Of a DNA stretch of 64,000 nt, positions 1 through 8,261 are shown piece by piece. Both the position numbers and the translations under genes were made by a program. This DNA is from Flavobacteriaceae bacterium (GTDB lineage: Bacteria; Bacteroidota; Bacteroidia; Flavobacteriales; Flavobacteriaceae), in NCBI GenBank assembly GCA_021647405.1, contig JAKIUU010000006.1:34946-98945 (forward strand), read 5' to 3'. Positions within the stretch are counted from its first letter, which is position 1. Each line of letters begins with the position of its first letter. A model generated the notes under the pieces. The model had not been told where the DNA came from, did not search any database, and was given only the letters and a program-made list of their open reading frames with translations.

Positions 1-338
1 TATTTTGCGCCAACTTTTTTGGCGTATTCTACCACTTCAATGGCTTGAAATACTCTTTCGGCACTCACAGAAAGCGGATAGGTATTGTTCTTAAGAACAT
101 TGCCAAACACCATATATTTAATGGCTTTGTTATAATATTCTTCTAAAATATTTTTATTGATGTGTGACGTTACACCCATTTCATAGGCCTTTTTTTCGAC
201 TTCCTTTAATTCACTATCAGAAAACCCGCCTGTATTTACAAGTACACTATGCACCTCTAAATTCAACTCATTTATTAAATATTTTACACAATATGAGGTG
301 TCTAAACCACCACTATATGCCAGTACTACTTTTTCCAT
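1..338 (-). CDS. argG: Argininosuccinate synthase, N-terminal part (cut by window edge)
   Basis: Reading the minus strand from the ATG at 336-338 gives MEKVVLAYSGGLDTSYCVKY, which holds the SGGLDTS ATP-pyrophosphatase P-loop of argininosuccinate synthase. The enzyme joins citrulline and aspartate using ATP in arginine synthesis. Only about 112 codons lie in the window; the frame stays open to base 1, so this is a window-edge truncation, not a broken gene. The start lies one base after the stop of the upstream GNAT gene, so the two are very probably co-transcribed. Recognition rests on the P-loop and its position at the N-terminus; confidence is high. Confidence 0.93.
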   Translation of the reverse strand, partial: MEKVVLAYSGGLDTSYCVKYLINELNLEVHSVLVNTGGFSDSELKEVEKKAYEMGVTSHINKNILEEYYNKAIKYMVFGNVLKNNTYPLSVSAERVFQAIEVVEYAKKVGAK

Positions 339-339
339 T

Positions 340-957
340 TTATTTATTGTTTTTTTTAAGAAATAAGGTCTGCTTAATTTTTTTTAACCTACTTAATACT
401 TTAGAACTGTACTTGCGTTCGTTTAATTTTTTATTATGACTTGGGTTGTATAACATGCCTGTACACAAACACATCTTTTTATTTGTGCGCATTAAAACAT
501 CGTAATTACTACAGGTTTTACAACCATCCCAAAAATATTCGTCTTTGGTTATCTCAGAAAATGTTACTGGATGATAGCCCAATTCGTAATTAATTTTCAT
601 CACAGCAAGTCCAGTGGTAATGCCAAATATTTTAGCCTCAGGGTACCTCTCTTTTGAATATTCTAAAATTTTCTTTTTGATTTTTTTTGCCAATCCTTGG
701 TTTCTAAAATCAGGATGGACTATGAGTCCCGAATTCACCACAAATTCTTTGTTATCCCAAGTTTCGATATAACAAAATCCAGCAAACATATTTTTATCAA
801 GTGCAATTATTGCATTGCCATTCTGAATCTTTTCAGTAATATATTCGGGGGTTCTTAAGGCAATACCTGTTCCCCTAACCTTGGCAGATTCTGCTATGGT
901 TTTACAAATTAACGCCGCATATTTAATATGCGATTTACCAGCTATAACAACTTTCAT
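340..957 (-). CDS. GNAT-family N-acetyltransferase of the arginine cluster, possible N-acylglutamate synthase
   Basis: A 205-residue protein with a GNAT fold. The acyl-CoA-binding signature is seen at about residues 81-92 (HPDFRNQGLAKK). A cysteine-rich tail follows, with CxxC at 146-149 and CxC at 163-165, which could bind a metal. It sits one base before argG, in the first position of the arginine cluster. From memory, related Bacteroidetes proteins in this position supply the missing first step of arginine synthesis (acylation of glutamate), in place of the classical ArgA or ArgJ. That role is inferred here from position and the tail motif. Start: the ATG at 955-957 is the only early methionine. 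A possible -7 box TACTTTTG lies on the minus strand at 1028-1035, but no -33 element is seen at the right distance. Confidence 0.8.
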   Translation of the reverse strand: MKVVIAGKSHIKYAALICKTIAESAKVRGTGIALRTPEYITEKIQNGNAIIALDKNMFAGFCYIETWDNKEFVVNSGLIVHPDFRNQGLAKKIKKKILEYSKERYPEAKIFGITTGLAVMKINYELGYHPVTFSEITKDEYFWDGCKTCSNYDVLMRTNKKMCLCTGMLYNPSHNKKLNERKYSSKVLSRLKKIKQTLFLKKNNK

Positions 958-1308
958 TGTTTTACTTTTTAATTAAGATTTAAATATTTTTTTTGTTTTT
1001 TAAAAGGGAAAACGGACACACCATTTTCAAAAGTATATTACGCCCAAAAGGGGCGGCGGCGCGGAGAAAAGCGCACAACAACAGCATCTGAATTAAATGA
1101 ATTCTGATTTAAAAAGTATGATTTGTAAGGTAAAAGTTGCAAAATAATGAAAAAAATGAAAATTAATAAACTGTTTTTTGTTCTGTGAAATTAGCGTACA
1201 CAGCGGCGGCGGATACCCATGCTGGGTCTCGGAAAACGAACAGTTATATTTGAAGTATGTATTTTCATTGGTGCAATATTACATAAAAAATTGGTACTTA
1301 AAAACATT
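958..1308. other. Intergenic region between the arginine cluster and ilvA
   Basis: No credible gene is seen in these 351 bases. The DNA is AT-rich apart from two short GC-rich patches (about 1041-1076 and 1203-1230), both containing GGCGGCGG. The second patch includes an imperfect hairpin, ACCC-ATGCT-GGGT. The ilv operon ends at the right edge and the GNAT-argG operon starts at the left edge, so the arginine promoter should lie here. The GC-rich patches are not explained. Confidence 0.5.
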
Positions 1309-2571
1309 TTAAACTAAAAATTGAAATAAGTCAGGGTTTTCGTTTAGATATTCCCCTAAAAACCCTTTTTCTTTCATTCTGGCAACTAAAGGATTAAAAT
1401 CATCATTCGATTCTAATTCAATACCAACCACTGCTGGCCCTTTAGACCGGTTATGCTTTTTGGTATATTCAAAATAAGCAATGTCATCATTTGGTCCCAA
1501 AACATCTACTACAAATTCTTTTAAAGCACCTGAACGTTGCGGAAATTGAATTATAAAATAATGTTTTAAGCCCTCGTATAACAAAGCCCGTTCTTTCATT
1601 TCTTCCATACGGGTAATGTCATTATTACCACCACTTACCACACAAACTACTGTCTTTCCTTTTATTTGTTCTTTATACTTTTCGAGTGCTGCTATAGACA
1701 ATGCACCGGCGGGTTCAACCACCAAAGCATTTTCGTTATACACTTTTAAAATAGTTGAACATATCAGTCCTTCGCTAATGGTATGCGTATCATACAATAA
1801 ATCTTTACAAAATTCAAATGTCAAATCACCCATGCGTTTAACGGCAGCCCCATCAACAAATTTATCAATCTTTGCCAGCGTGGTATTCTTATTATTTCTT
1901 AAAGATGTTGTTAAAGAGGGGGCTCCTTTTGGTTCAACACCTATTATTTTTGTTTCAGGACTCAGATCCTTAAACACACTCGAAACGCCCGAAGCCAAGC
2001 CCCCTCCACCAACTGGCAACATAACAAAGTCAATAGGTTCTTTACTCTCACTTAAAATTTCAAGACCAATAGTACCCTGACCTGCAATAACATCTAAATC
2101 ATCAAAAGGATGTACAAAAGTGCTGTTATGAGTTTGACAAAATTTATTGGCTGCCAACTGGCTATCGTCAAAACTGTCGCCAAAAAGTTTTACCTCAACA
2201 TATAAACCCCCAAACATTTTTACCTGATCAATTTTTTGATGTGGCGTTGTTACAGGCATAAATATGACTCCTTTTACTTTTAATTTATTACAGGCAAATG
2301 CCACCCCTTGCGCGTGATTACCAGCGCTTGCACAAACAATTCCGTTTTTTAATTCCTCTTTTGTTAAACCCTGAATTTTATTAAAAGCTCCTCTAATTTT
2401 ATACGAGCGCACCACTTGTAAATCTTCTCTTTTAAAATAAATATTCGCTTGGTAGCGTTCAGAAAAGTTTTTTATATACATCAACGGCGTTTGTGCTACA
2501 ACGCCTTTAATATTATGCTGCGCTTTGTAAAAACTTTCTAGCGAAAGGTTATTTTGGGTAGATGTGATCAT
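1309..2571 (-). CDS. ilvA: Threonine ammonia-lyase (threonine deaminase)
   Basis: This is the PLP enzyme that converts threonine to 2-oxobutanoate, the entry step of isoleucine synthesis. The 420-residue protein shows the PLP lysine in SYKIRGA (Lys58), the SAGNHAQG loop that binds the cofactor, and a GGGGLASG phosphate-binding loop. The last 80 or so residues form a single ACT-like regulatory domain (starts near HYFIIQFPQRSGALKEF), as in the shorter Bacteroidetes and Gram-positive forms. E. coli IlvA has two such domains. The ATG shares a base with the ilvC stop (TAATG), which indicates translational coupling as the last gene of the ilv operon. Feedback inhibition by isoleucine through the ACT-like domain is likely but inferred. 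Confidence 0.95.
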   Translation of the reverse strand: MITSTQNNLSLESFYKAQHNIKGVVAQTPLMYIKNFSERYQANIYFKREDLQVVRSYKIRGAFNKIQGLTKEELKNGIVCASAGNHAQGVAFACNKLKVKGVIFMPVTTPHQKIDQVKMFGGLYVEVKLFGDSFDDSQLAANKFCQTHNSTFVHPFDDLDVIAGQGTIGLEILSESKEPIDFVMLPVGGGGLASGVSSVFKDLSPETKIIGVEPKGAPSLTTSLRNNKNTTLAKIDKFVDGAAVKRMGDLTFEFCKDLLYDTHTISEGLICSTILKVYNENALVVEPAGALSIAALEKYKEQIKGKTVVCVVSGGNNDITRMEEMKERALLYEGLKHYFIIQFPQRSGALKEFVVDVLGPNDDIAYFEYTKKHNRSKGPAVVGIELESNDDFNPLVARMKEKGFLGEYLNENPDLFQFLV

Positions 2572-4046
2572 TAAACTATTTTTATCATGGCAGTCATTGA
2601 TTCTCTTAAATCATAACCAATTATCTCTATGGGATGAAATCTAATGGCTTCATTAATTTCTATTAATTCTTTGTTATCCACATGATTGTCTTGTCCTTCT
2701 CCAAAATGATTTCCGATAACATCCGCTTCAATATTTTTCATAAAATCGGCTAACAAAGGTTTACAGCTATGGTCAAACAAATAACAGCCATATTCTGCTG
2801 TATCAGAAATAATCCTATTCATTTCATATAGTTTTTTACGTGCAATGGTATTGGCAATTAGCGGTACTTCGTGAAGCGACTCGTAATAGGCCGATTCTTC
2901 TTTTATACCTGCTTCAGTCATGGTTTCAAAGGCCAATTCAACGCCCGATTTTACAAAAGCTATCATTAAAACAGCATTGTCAAAATAGGCTTGTTCAGAA
3001 ATTTCTTCTTTACAAGCTTCTGTTTTTTCAAAATCAGTTTCACCTGTTTCGGCACGCCACTCTAATAGATTTTTATCGCCATTAGCCCAATCTTCCATCA
3101 TTGTTTTAGAAAATTCTCCGCTCATAATATCGTCCATGTGTTTTTGGAAAAGTGGCCGCATTATGTGCTTTAATTCTTCCGACAAATTATACGCTTTTAC
3201 TTTGGCAGGATTAGATAAACGGTCCATCATATTTGTAATACCACCGTGCTTTAATGCTTCGGTAATAACTTCCCACCCATTCTGAATCAGTTTTGAAGCA
3301 TAGCCAGATTCAACGCCTTTTTCAATCATTTTGTTAAACGATAAGATTGAAGCTGTTTGTAAAACACCACATAATATGGTTTGTTCGCCCATTAAATCTG
3401 ATTTTACCTCAGCCACAAAAGACGAGTGTAAAACACCTGCTTTATGACCTCCTGTAGCAGCGGCATAAGCTTTTACTATATCAAGGCCATCGCCATTAGG
3501 GTCGTTTTCTGGATGTACCGCTATTAAAGTTGGTACGCCAAAGCCACGTTTGTATTCTTCGCGAACTTCGGTTCCAGGCGATTTTGGTGCCACCATAATA
3601 ACGGTAATGTCTTTACGGATTTGCATGCCTTCTTCAACCATATTAAATCCGTGAGAATACGATAATGTTGCGCCTTCTTTCATCAAAGGCATTACAGCAG
3701 AAACCACACTGGTGTGTTGTTTGTCTGGTGTTAGGTTCGAAACCAAATCGGCTGTTGGAATAAGTTCTTCGTAAGTACCTACTTTAAAATTATTTTCAAC
3801 AGCATTTTTATACGATTGGCGTTTTTCTTTTATGGCTCCTTCGCGTAAAGCATACGAAACATCTAAACCTGAATCGCGCATGTTTAAACCCTGATTTAAT
3901 CCTTGGGCACCACAGCCAACAATAACTATTTTTTTGTTCTTTAATTTTTTGACACCATTTGTAAATTCTGAAGTATCCATAAATTCACATTTCCCCAATT
4001 GTTCTAGTTGCAAACGCAGTGGAAGTGCGTTAAAATAATTTGCCAT
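2571..4046 (-). CDS. ilvC: Ketol-acid reductoisomerase, class II
   Basis: An NADPH-dependent enzyme that rearranges and reduces acetolactate or acetohydroxybutyrate in valine and isoleucine synthesis. At 491 residues it is the long class II (E. coli-like) form, with a duplicated knotted C-terminal domain; class I enzymes have about 330. The Rossmann motif VGCGAQGLNQGLN is visible near residues 43-55, followed by a basic stretch (LREGAIKEKRQSYK) typical of NADPH recognition. It lies fourth in the ilvD-B-N-C-A operon, 15 bases after ilvN, and its stop overlaps the ilvA start. Confidence 0.96.
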   Translation of the reverse strand: MANYFNALPLRLQLEQLGKCEFMDTSEFTNGVKKLKNKKIVIVGCGAQGLNQGLNMRDSGLDVSYALREGAIKEKRQSYKNAVENNFKVGTYEELIPTADLVSNLTPDKQHTSVVSAVMPLMKEGATLSYSHGFNMVEEGMQIRKDITVIMVAPKSPGTEVREEYKRGFGVPTLIAVHPENDPNGDGLDIVKAYAAATGGHKAGVLHSSFVAEVKSDLMGEQTILCGVLQTASILSFNKMIEKGVESGYASKLIQNGWEVITEALKHGGITNMMDRLSNPAKVKAYNLSEELKHIMRPLFQKHMDDIMSGEFSKTMMEDWANGDKNLLEWRAETGETDFEKTEACKEEISEQAYFDNAVLMIAFVKSGVELAFETMTEAGIKEESAYYESLHEVPLIANTIARKKLYEMNRIISDTAEYGCYLFDHSCKPLLADFMKNIEADVIGNHFGEGQDNHVDNKELIEINEAIRFHPIEIIGYDLRESMTAMIKIV

Positions 4047-4061
4047 TTTTTATTTTTTTAG

Positions 4062-4583
4062 TTAAATATTTTCTTGTAATAATTCTGAAATGGCCATTTT
4101 AGGCCTTGTTATTGCGATGCGTCCCGAACGTACAAATTGCAACAAACCATAAGGTTTTAACTTGTCGTACATTCTGTCAATATCTTCTTTTAGTCCTGAA
4201 GCTTCAATAACAAAATAACGCTCAGTTATTGTAACTATATGCGCACGTCTAAACTTGAATTTATTTTGAATATGTTCATCATACATAAACTTAGTTGAGA
4301 TTTTAAACATGGCTGTTTCTTGATAAATAACCTCATCGTCTTTATGATAAAACGCTTTAATCACTTCAATCTGTTTCTCTAATTGTCCTACAACCTTTTT
4401 TATTGAGGTTTCGGAAACGATTACCACAAAAGTAAAACGGTGCACATGATCGATTTCAGATTTAGAAACGGTCATGCTTTCAATGTTGATATGCCGCTTT
4501 AAAAAAATAGCTGAAAGGCGGTTTAGTATGCCAACATTATTTTCGGTGTAAACTGAAACTGTAAAATTTTGTTTTTCTTCCAT
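4062..4583 (-). CDS. ilvN: Acetolactate synthase small (regulatory) subunit
   Basis: A 173-residue regulatory subunit of acetohydroxyacid synthase. The N-terminal ACT domain is clear (FTVSVYTENNVGILNRLSAI, then RRHINIESMT-like segment at about 28-40). A C-terminal small-subunit domain follows. The ACT domain normally binds valine and inhibits the catalytic subunit. The gene begins two bases after the ilvB stop, so the two subunits are probably made in step. Length fits the 160-175-residue family. Confidence 0.95.
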   Translation of the reverse strand: MEEKQNFTVSVYTENNVGILNRLSAIFLKRHINIESMTVSKSEIDHVHRFTFVVIVSETSIKKVVGQLEKQIEVIKAFYHKDDEVIYQETAMFKISTKFMYDEHIQNKFKFRRAHIVTITERYFVIEASGLKEDIDRMYDKLKPYGLLQFVRSGRIAITRPKMAISELLQENI

Positions 4584-4585
4584 AA

Positions 4586-6319
4586 TTAACTTAGTCTAAT
4601 GTCTGAAACACTTTCTCCTGTTGGTATCATTGGAAATATATTGTCTTCTTTTTCTATAACAACTTCTAAAAAATACGCTTCTTTTGAAGCTACCATTGTT
4701 TTGACAGCATTGGCTAAATTTTCGCGTTTTGAAACCCGATTGGCTTTAATTCCGTAGCCTTCAGCAATTTTAACAAAGTCAGGATTTTTCATTACGGTAG
4801 ATGCATATCTTCTGTCAAAAAATAACTCTTGCCACTGGCGTACCATTCCTAAAAAACTATTGTTCAACACAACTATTTTAACAGGCACTTCTGTTTGAAG
4901 TATTGTTCCGAGTTCTTGAATAGTCATTTGATAGCCGCCATCGCCAATAATGGCAACAACTTCTCTTTCTGGCGCACCCATTTTGGCACCAATGGCTGCG
5001 GGAAGCGCAAAACCCATTGTGCCCAGGCCTCCTGAGGTAATGCTGCTTCTGGTTTTAATAAAATTGGCATAACGGCAGGCAAACATTTGGTGTTGGCCTA
5101 CATCAGAAACAATGACAGCTTCGCCATTTGTTTCTTGGTTAATTTTATTGATAACCTCGCCCATGGTTAAACCTTCTTTTGTAGGATTCAACTGATCGTT
5201 TATAACAACCTCGCACTCCTTTTGATATAACTTGGTAAATTCTTGCAACCATGCTGCATGCTGCATTTTATTTACAAAAGGCATTATCTCGGTTAAGCTT
5301 TCTTTTACATTTCCTAAAACAGCTACATCTGTTTTAACATTTTTATCAATTTCGGCAGGATCAATTTCAAAATGAATAACCTTGGCTTGTTTGGCATAAG
5401 TTTCTAAATTACCGGTAACACGATCGTCAAAACGCATGCCAATAGCAATAAGCAAATCGCATTGATTGGTTAAAACATTTGGCGCATAATTGCCGTGCAT
5501 ACCAACCATACCAACATTTAGTGGGTGTTTTGTAGCTAAAGCTGATAAACCTAACGCTGTTGAAGCTGAAGGAATATTGGTCTTTTCAATAAAAGCTTTA
5601 AATTCTGCTTCGGCTTGACCAATAATAATACCTTGCCCAAAAACGATAAATGGTTTTTTAGCACTGTTAATTAATTCGGCTGCGGCTTTAACTTTTTCAA
5701 TATCAAGTTTTGGGATGGCCCGATAACTTCTTATTTTCTCACATTTTTTATATTTAAAATCTACTTCTCCAAATTGCGCATCTTTTGTAATATCAATTAA
5801 TACTGGCCCTGGTCGGCCTGATTTCGCAATATAAAAAGCCTTGGCCATAATTTCTGGAATTTCGCTGGCTTTGGTTATTTGATAATTCCATTTTGTTACA
5901 GGTGTAGAAATACCAATGATATCGGTTTCTTGAAAAGCATCAGATCCTAAAAGATGAGAGGATACTTGTCCTGTGATACAAACCAGAGGTGTAGAGTCTA
6001 TTTGAGCATCGGCAATTCCCGTTACCAAATTTGTAGCGCCAGGTCCTGAAGTGGCAAAAACAATTCCTGTTTTACCTGTTACACGCGCAAATCCTTGAGC
6101 CGCATGTGTGGCGCCTTGTTCATGACGCGTAAGTACATGATGTAATTTATCTTGATATTTATACAATTCATCATAAATTGGCATAATGGCTCCTCCTGGG
6201 TAACCATAGGCTAAATCAACTCCTTCGGCTAATAGGCATTTGACCACCGCTTCGGAACCAGAAATTTTGGTTAATTTTAATCTTGTCTCCCCAACTGTTT
6301 TTTTGATTGTTGTTTCCAT
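4586..6319 (-). CDS. ilvB: Acetolactate synthase large (catalytic) subunit
   Basis: A ThDP-dependent enzyme that condenses pyruvate with pyruvate or 2-oxobutanoate. Seen in order are the N-terminal ThDP domain (GYPGGAIMPIYDELY, with the catalytic Glu in TRHEQGATHAAQGFARV), a central FAD-type domain, and the C-terminal ThDP-binding motif GDGGYQMTIQELGT. The open frame extends five codons further, to 6334, which would overlap ilvD by 11 bases. I chose the ATG at 6317-6319 (METTIKK) because it lies just after the ilvD stop and matches the usual short N-terminus of the family. It is the second gene of the ilv operon. Confidence 0.94.
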   Translation of the reverse strand: METTIKKTVGETRLKLTKISGSEAVVKCLLAEGVDLAYGYPGGAIMPIYDELYKYQDKLHHVLTRHEQGATHAAQGFARVTGKTGIVFATSGPGATNLVTGIADAQIDSTPLVCITGQVSSHLLGSDAFQETDIIGISTPVTKWNYQITKASEIPEIMAKAFYIAKSGRPGPVLIDITKDAQFGEVDFKYKKCEKIRSYRAIPKLDIEKVKAAAELINSAKKPFIVFGQGIIIGQAEAEFKAFIEKTNIPSASTALGLSALATKHPLNVGMVGMHGNYAPNVLTNQCDLLIAIGMRFDDRVTGNLETYAKQAKVIHFEIDPAEIDKNVKTDVAVLGNVKESLTEIMPFVNKMQHAAWLQEFTKLYQKECEVVINDQLNPTKEGLTMGEVINKINQETNGEAVIVSDVGQHQMFACRYANFIKTRSSITSGGLGTMGFALPAAIGAKMGAPEREVVAIIGDGGYQMTIQELGTILQTEVPVKIVVLNNSFLGMVRQWQELFFDRRYASTVMKNPDFVKIAEGYGIKANRVSKRENLANAVKTMVASKEAYFLEVVIEKEDNIFPMIPTGESVSDIRLS

Positions 6320-6323
6320 ATTT

Positions 6324-8000
6324 TTAAAATTCATCGGTTACACAACCTTGAGAAGCGGTTGAAACTGTTTTGGCATATTTGTATAAAATACCTCTTTTGG
6401 CTTTTAATGCGGGTTGTTGCCAAGCAGCTTTACGTGCTGAGAATTCAGATTCAGAGATATTTAAATCAATGCGGTTATTGGCCACATCTATGGTAATAGT
6501 ATCGCCATTTTCTATAAGTGCTATTGGGCCGCCATCTTGGGCTTCGGGCGTAATATGCCCCACTACAAATCCGTGCGTGCCTCCCGAAAAACGACCATCA
6601 GTAATCAAGGCCACAGATTTACCTAAACCAGCTCCCATAATCATAGAAGTGGGTTTGAGCATTTCGGGCATGCCGGGGCCACCGCGAGGCCCTACATAAC
6701 GAATAACTATCACATCGCCTTTTTCTACCAAACCATTAGCAATGCCGTCATTGGCATCTTGCTCGCTATTAAAAACCTTGGCCGAACCTTTAAACATAAT
6801 ACCTTCTTTTCCTGTAATCTTGGCCACCGAGCCCTCTGGCGCAATAGAGCCTTTTAATATTTGGAGGTGGCCTGTTTTTTTAACAGCTGTTTCGATATTG
6901 TGAATGACGGTTTGTTCAAAGGCCATCGGCTTAATATCTGCTAAATTTTCGGCAACAGTTTTGCCTGTTACAGTCATACAATCGCCATGTAAATACCCAT
7001 TATTTAAAAGATATTTCATTACAGCAGGCGTACCGCCAATACTGTGAACGTCTTCCATTAAATATTTGCCACTTGGTTTAAGATCGGCTAACACAGGTGT
7101 TTTATCGCTTATACGTTGAAAATCGTCTAATGTAAATTCAATTTTCGCCGCCTTAGCAATGGCTAAATAATGTAGTACTGCATTTGTGGAGCCGCCTAAA
7201 GCGATAACCACCGTAATGGCATTTTCGAGTGCTTTTTTGCTGATGATATCTAGCGGTTTTAAATCTAAATTTATCAGCTTATCAATGGCGTCAGCCACCA
7301 ATCTTGTCTCTTTATTTTTATCGGGATGTTCGGCTGGCAACGACGCGTTAAAAGGCAACGAAAAGCCTAGAGCTTCTATTGATGAAGCCATGGTATTGGC
7401 TGTGTACATACCGCCACAAGCTCCTGCACCCGGACAGGCTTTTTTGATGATTTCTTTAAATTCTTCATCGCTTAAAGTCCCTGCATTTTTTTCGCCCAAA
7501 GCTTCAAAAGCAGATACAATATCTAATTTTTTTCCTTTGTGATTTCCTGAAGCGATAGTGCCACCATAAACCATTAAAGAAGGTCTGTTTAAACGCAACA
7601 TCGCCATTAAAGCGCCCGGCATATTTTTATCGCAACCCACCACAGTAACCAATCCGTCATAACTTTGGGCATTCATTACAATCTCAATAGAATCGGCAAT
7701 AACATCGCGCGAAGGCAGCGAATAATTCATACCGCTGGTGCCCATAGAAATGCCATCGCTTACGCCGATGGTGTGAAACATCAAACCCACCAATTCCTTT
7801 TGATTGACGTGGAATTTTATTTTAGCCGCCAAATTGTTGAGATGCATATTGCAAGTATTCCCGTCGAAACCTGTACTGGCAATACCTATTTGTGGTTTTT
7901 TTAAATCGTCTTCGGTTAATCCAACACCGTAAAACATCGCCTGTGCTGCCGGTTGGTTGGGGTCTTGCGTAACGCGTTTACTGTATTTATTTAATTGCAT
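6324..8000 (-). CDS. ilvD: Dihydroxy-acid dehydratase
   Basis: An iron-sulfur enzyme that dehydrates dihydroxy-acids to the 2-oxo acids that precede valine and isoleucine. The 558-residue protein has the cluster cysteines in GFDGNTCNMHL, GCDKNMPGALMAM and CPGAGACGGMYTANTM. The C-terminal part shows GRFSGGTHGFVVGHITPEA. It is the first gene of the minus-strand ilv operon. A candidate promoter lies only about 30 bases upstream of the ATG (8029-8055), which leaves a leader too short for an attenuator. Confidence 0.96.
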   Translation of the reverse strand: MQLNKYSKRVTQDPNQPAAQAMFYGVGLTEDDLKKPQIGIASTGFDGNTCNMHLNNLAAKIKFHVNQKELVGLMFHTIGVSDGISMGTSGMNYSLPSRDVIADSIEIVMNAQSYDGLVTVVGCDKNMPGALMAMLRLNRPSLMVYGGTIASGNHKGKKLDIVSAFEALGEKNAGTLSDEEFKEIIKKACPGAGACGGMYTANTMASSIEALGFSLPFNASLPAEHPDKNKETRLVADAIDKLINLDLKPLDIISKKALENAITVVIALGGSTNAVLHYLAIAKAAKIEFTLDDFQRISDKTPVLADLKPSGKYLMEDVHSIGGTPAVMKYLLNNGYLHGDCMTVTGKTVAENLADIKPMAFEQTVIHNIETAVKKTGHLQILKGSIAPEGSVAKITGKEGIMFKGSAKVFNSEQDANDGIANGLVEKGDVIVIRYVGPRGGPGMPEMLKPTSMIMGAGLGKSVALITDGRFSGGTHGFVVGHITPEAQDGGPIALIENGDTITIDVANNRIDLNISESEFSARKAAWQQPALKAKRGILYKYAKTVSTASQGCVTDEF

Positions 8001-8028
8001 TTAGTAGTCCTCTTATTTTAATAATTAG

Positions 8029-8055
8029 CAAATTTAACCTAGGTGTTAATACCAA
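8029..8055 (-). promoter_or_regulatory. Candidate promoter of the ilv operon
   Basis: On the minus strand, TTG (8053-8055) is followed after 16 bases by TAAATTTG (8029-8036), a match to the Bacteroidetes -7 consensus TAnnTTTG. The spacer is slightly short compared with the usual 17-20. The predicted transcript would start about 22 bases before ilvD. Both elements are seen; promoter function is inferred. Confidence 0.5.
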
Positions 8056-8159
8056 GTCTCTAGAATTATATTTTTTTACAATACTCAATTTTACCTTTTT
8101 TTACATATCTATTTGTTTTACTGATAATTAACATTATTTGTTTTACAATGATTAGCTAT

Positions 8160-8192
8160 AAAAAAACCTGGGTCTTAAATTGGATACAGGTT
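8160..8192 (-). terminator. Candidate intrinsic terminator after the 8262-9806 gene
   Basis: On the minus strand AACCTG (8187-8192) pairs with CAGGTT (8065-8070 offset, that is 8165-8170) across a 16-base loop and runs straight into a stretch of seven T. It lies about 70 bases after the stop of the upstream minus-strand gene. The stem is only six pairs, so confidence is moderate. Confidence 0.4.
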
Positions 8193-8261
8193 ATAATTTA
8201 TAGTCATTACAAACACAGCTCTCCCTCACGAATCCTTTTGTGCGGTTGTGAAAAAGTTATT

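Noticed and set aside
8175..8207. Ten-codon frame MTINYNLYPI upstream of ilvD as an attenuation leader peptide
   Set aside because: It contains few branched-chain codons, its hairpin is best read as the terminator of the upstream gene, and the candidate ilv promoter lies downstream of it.
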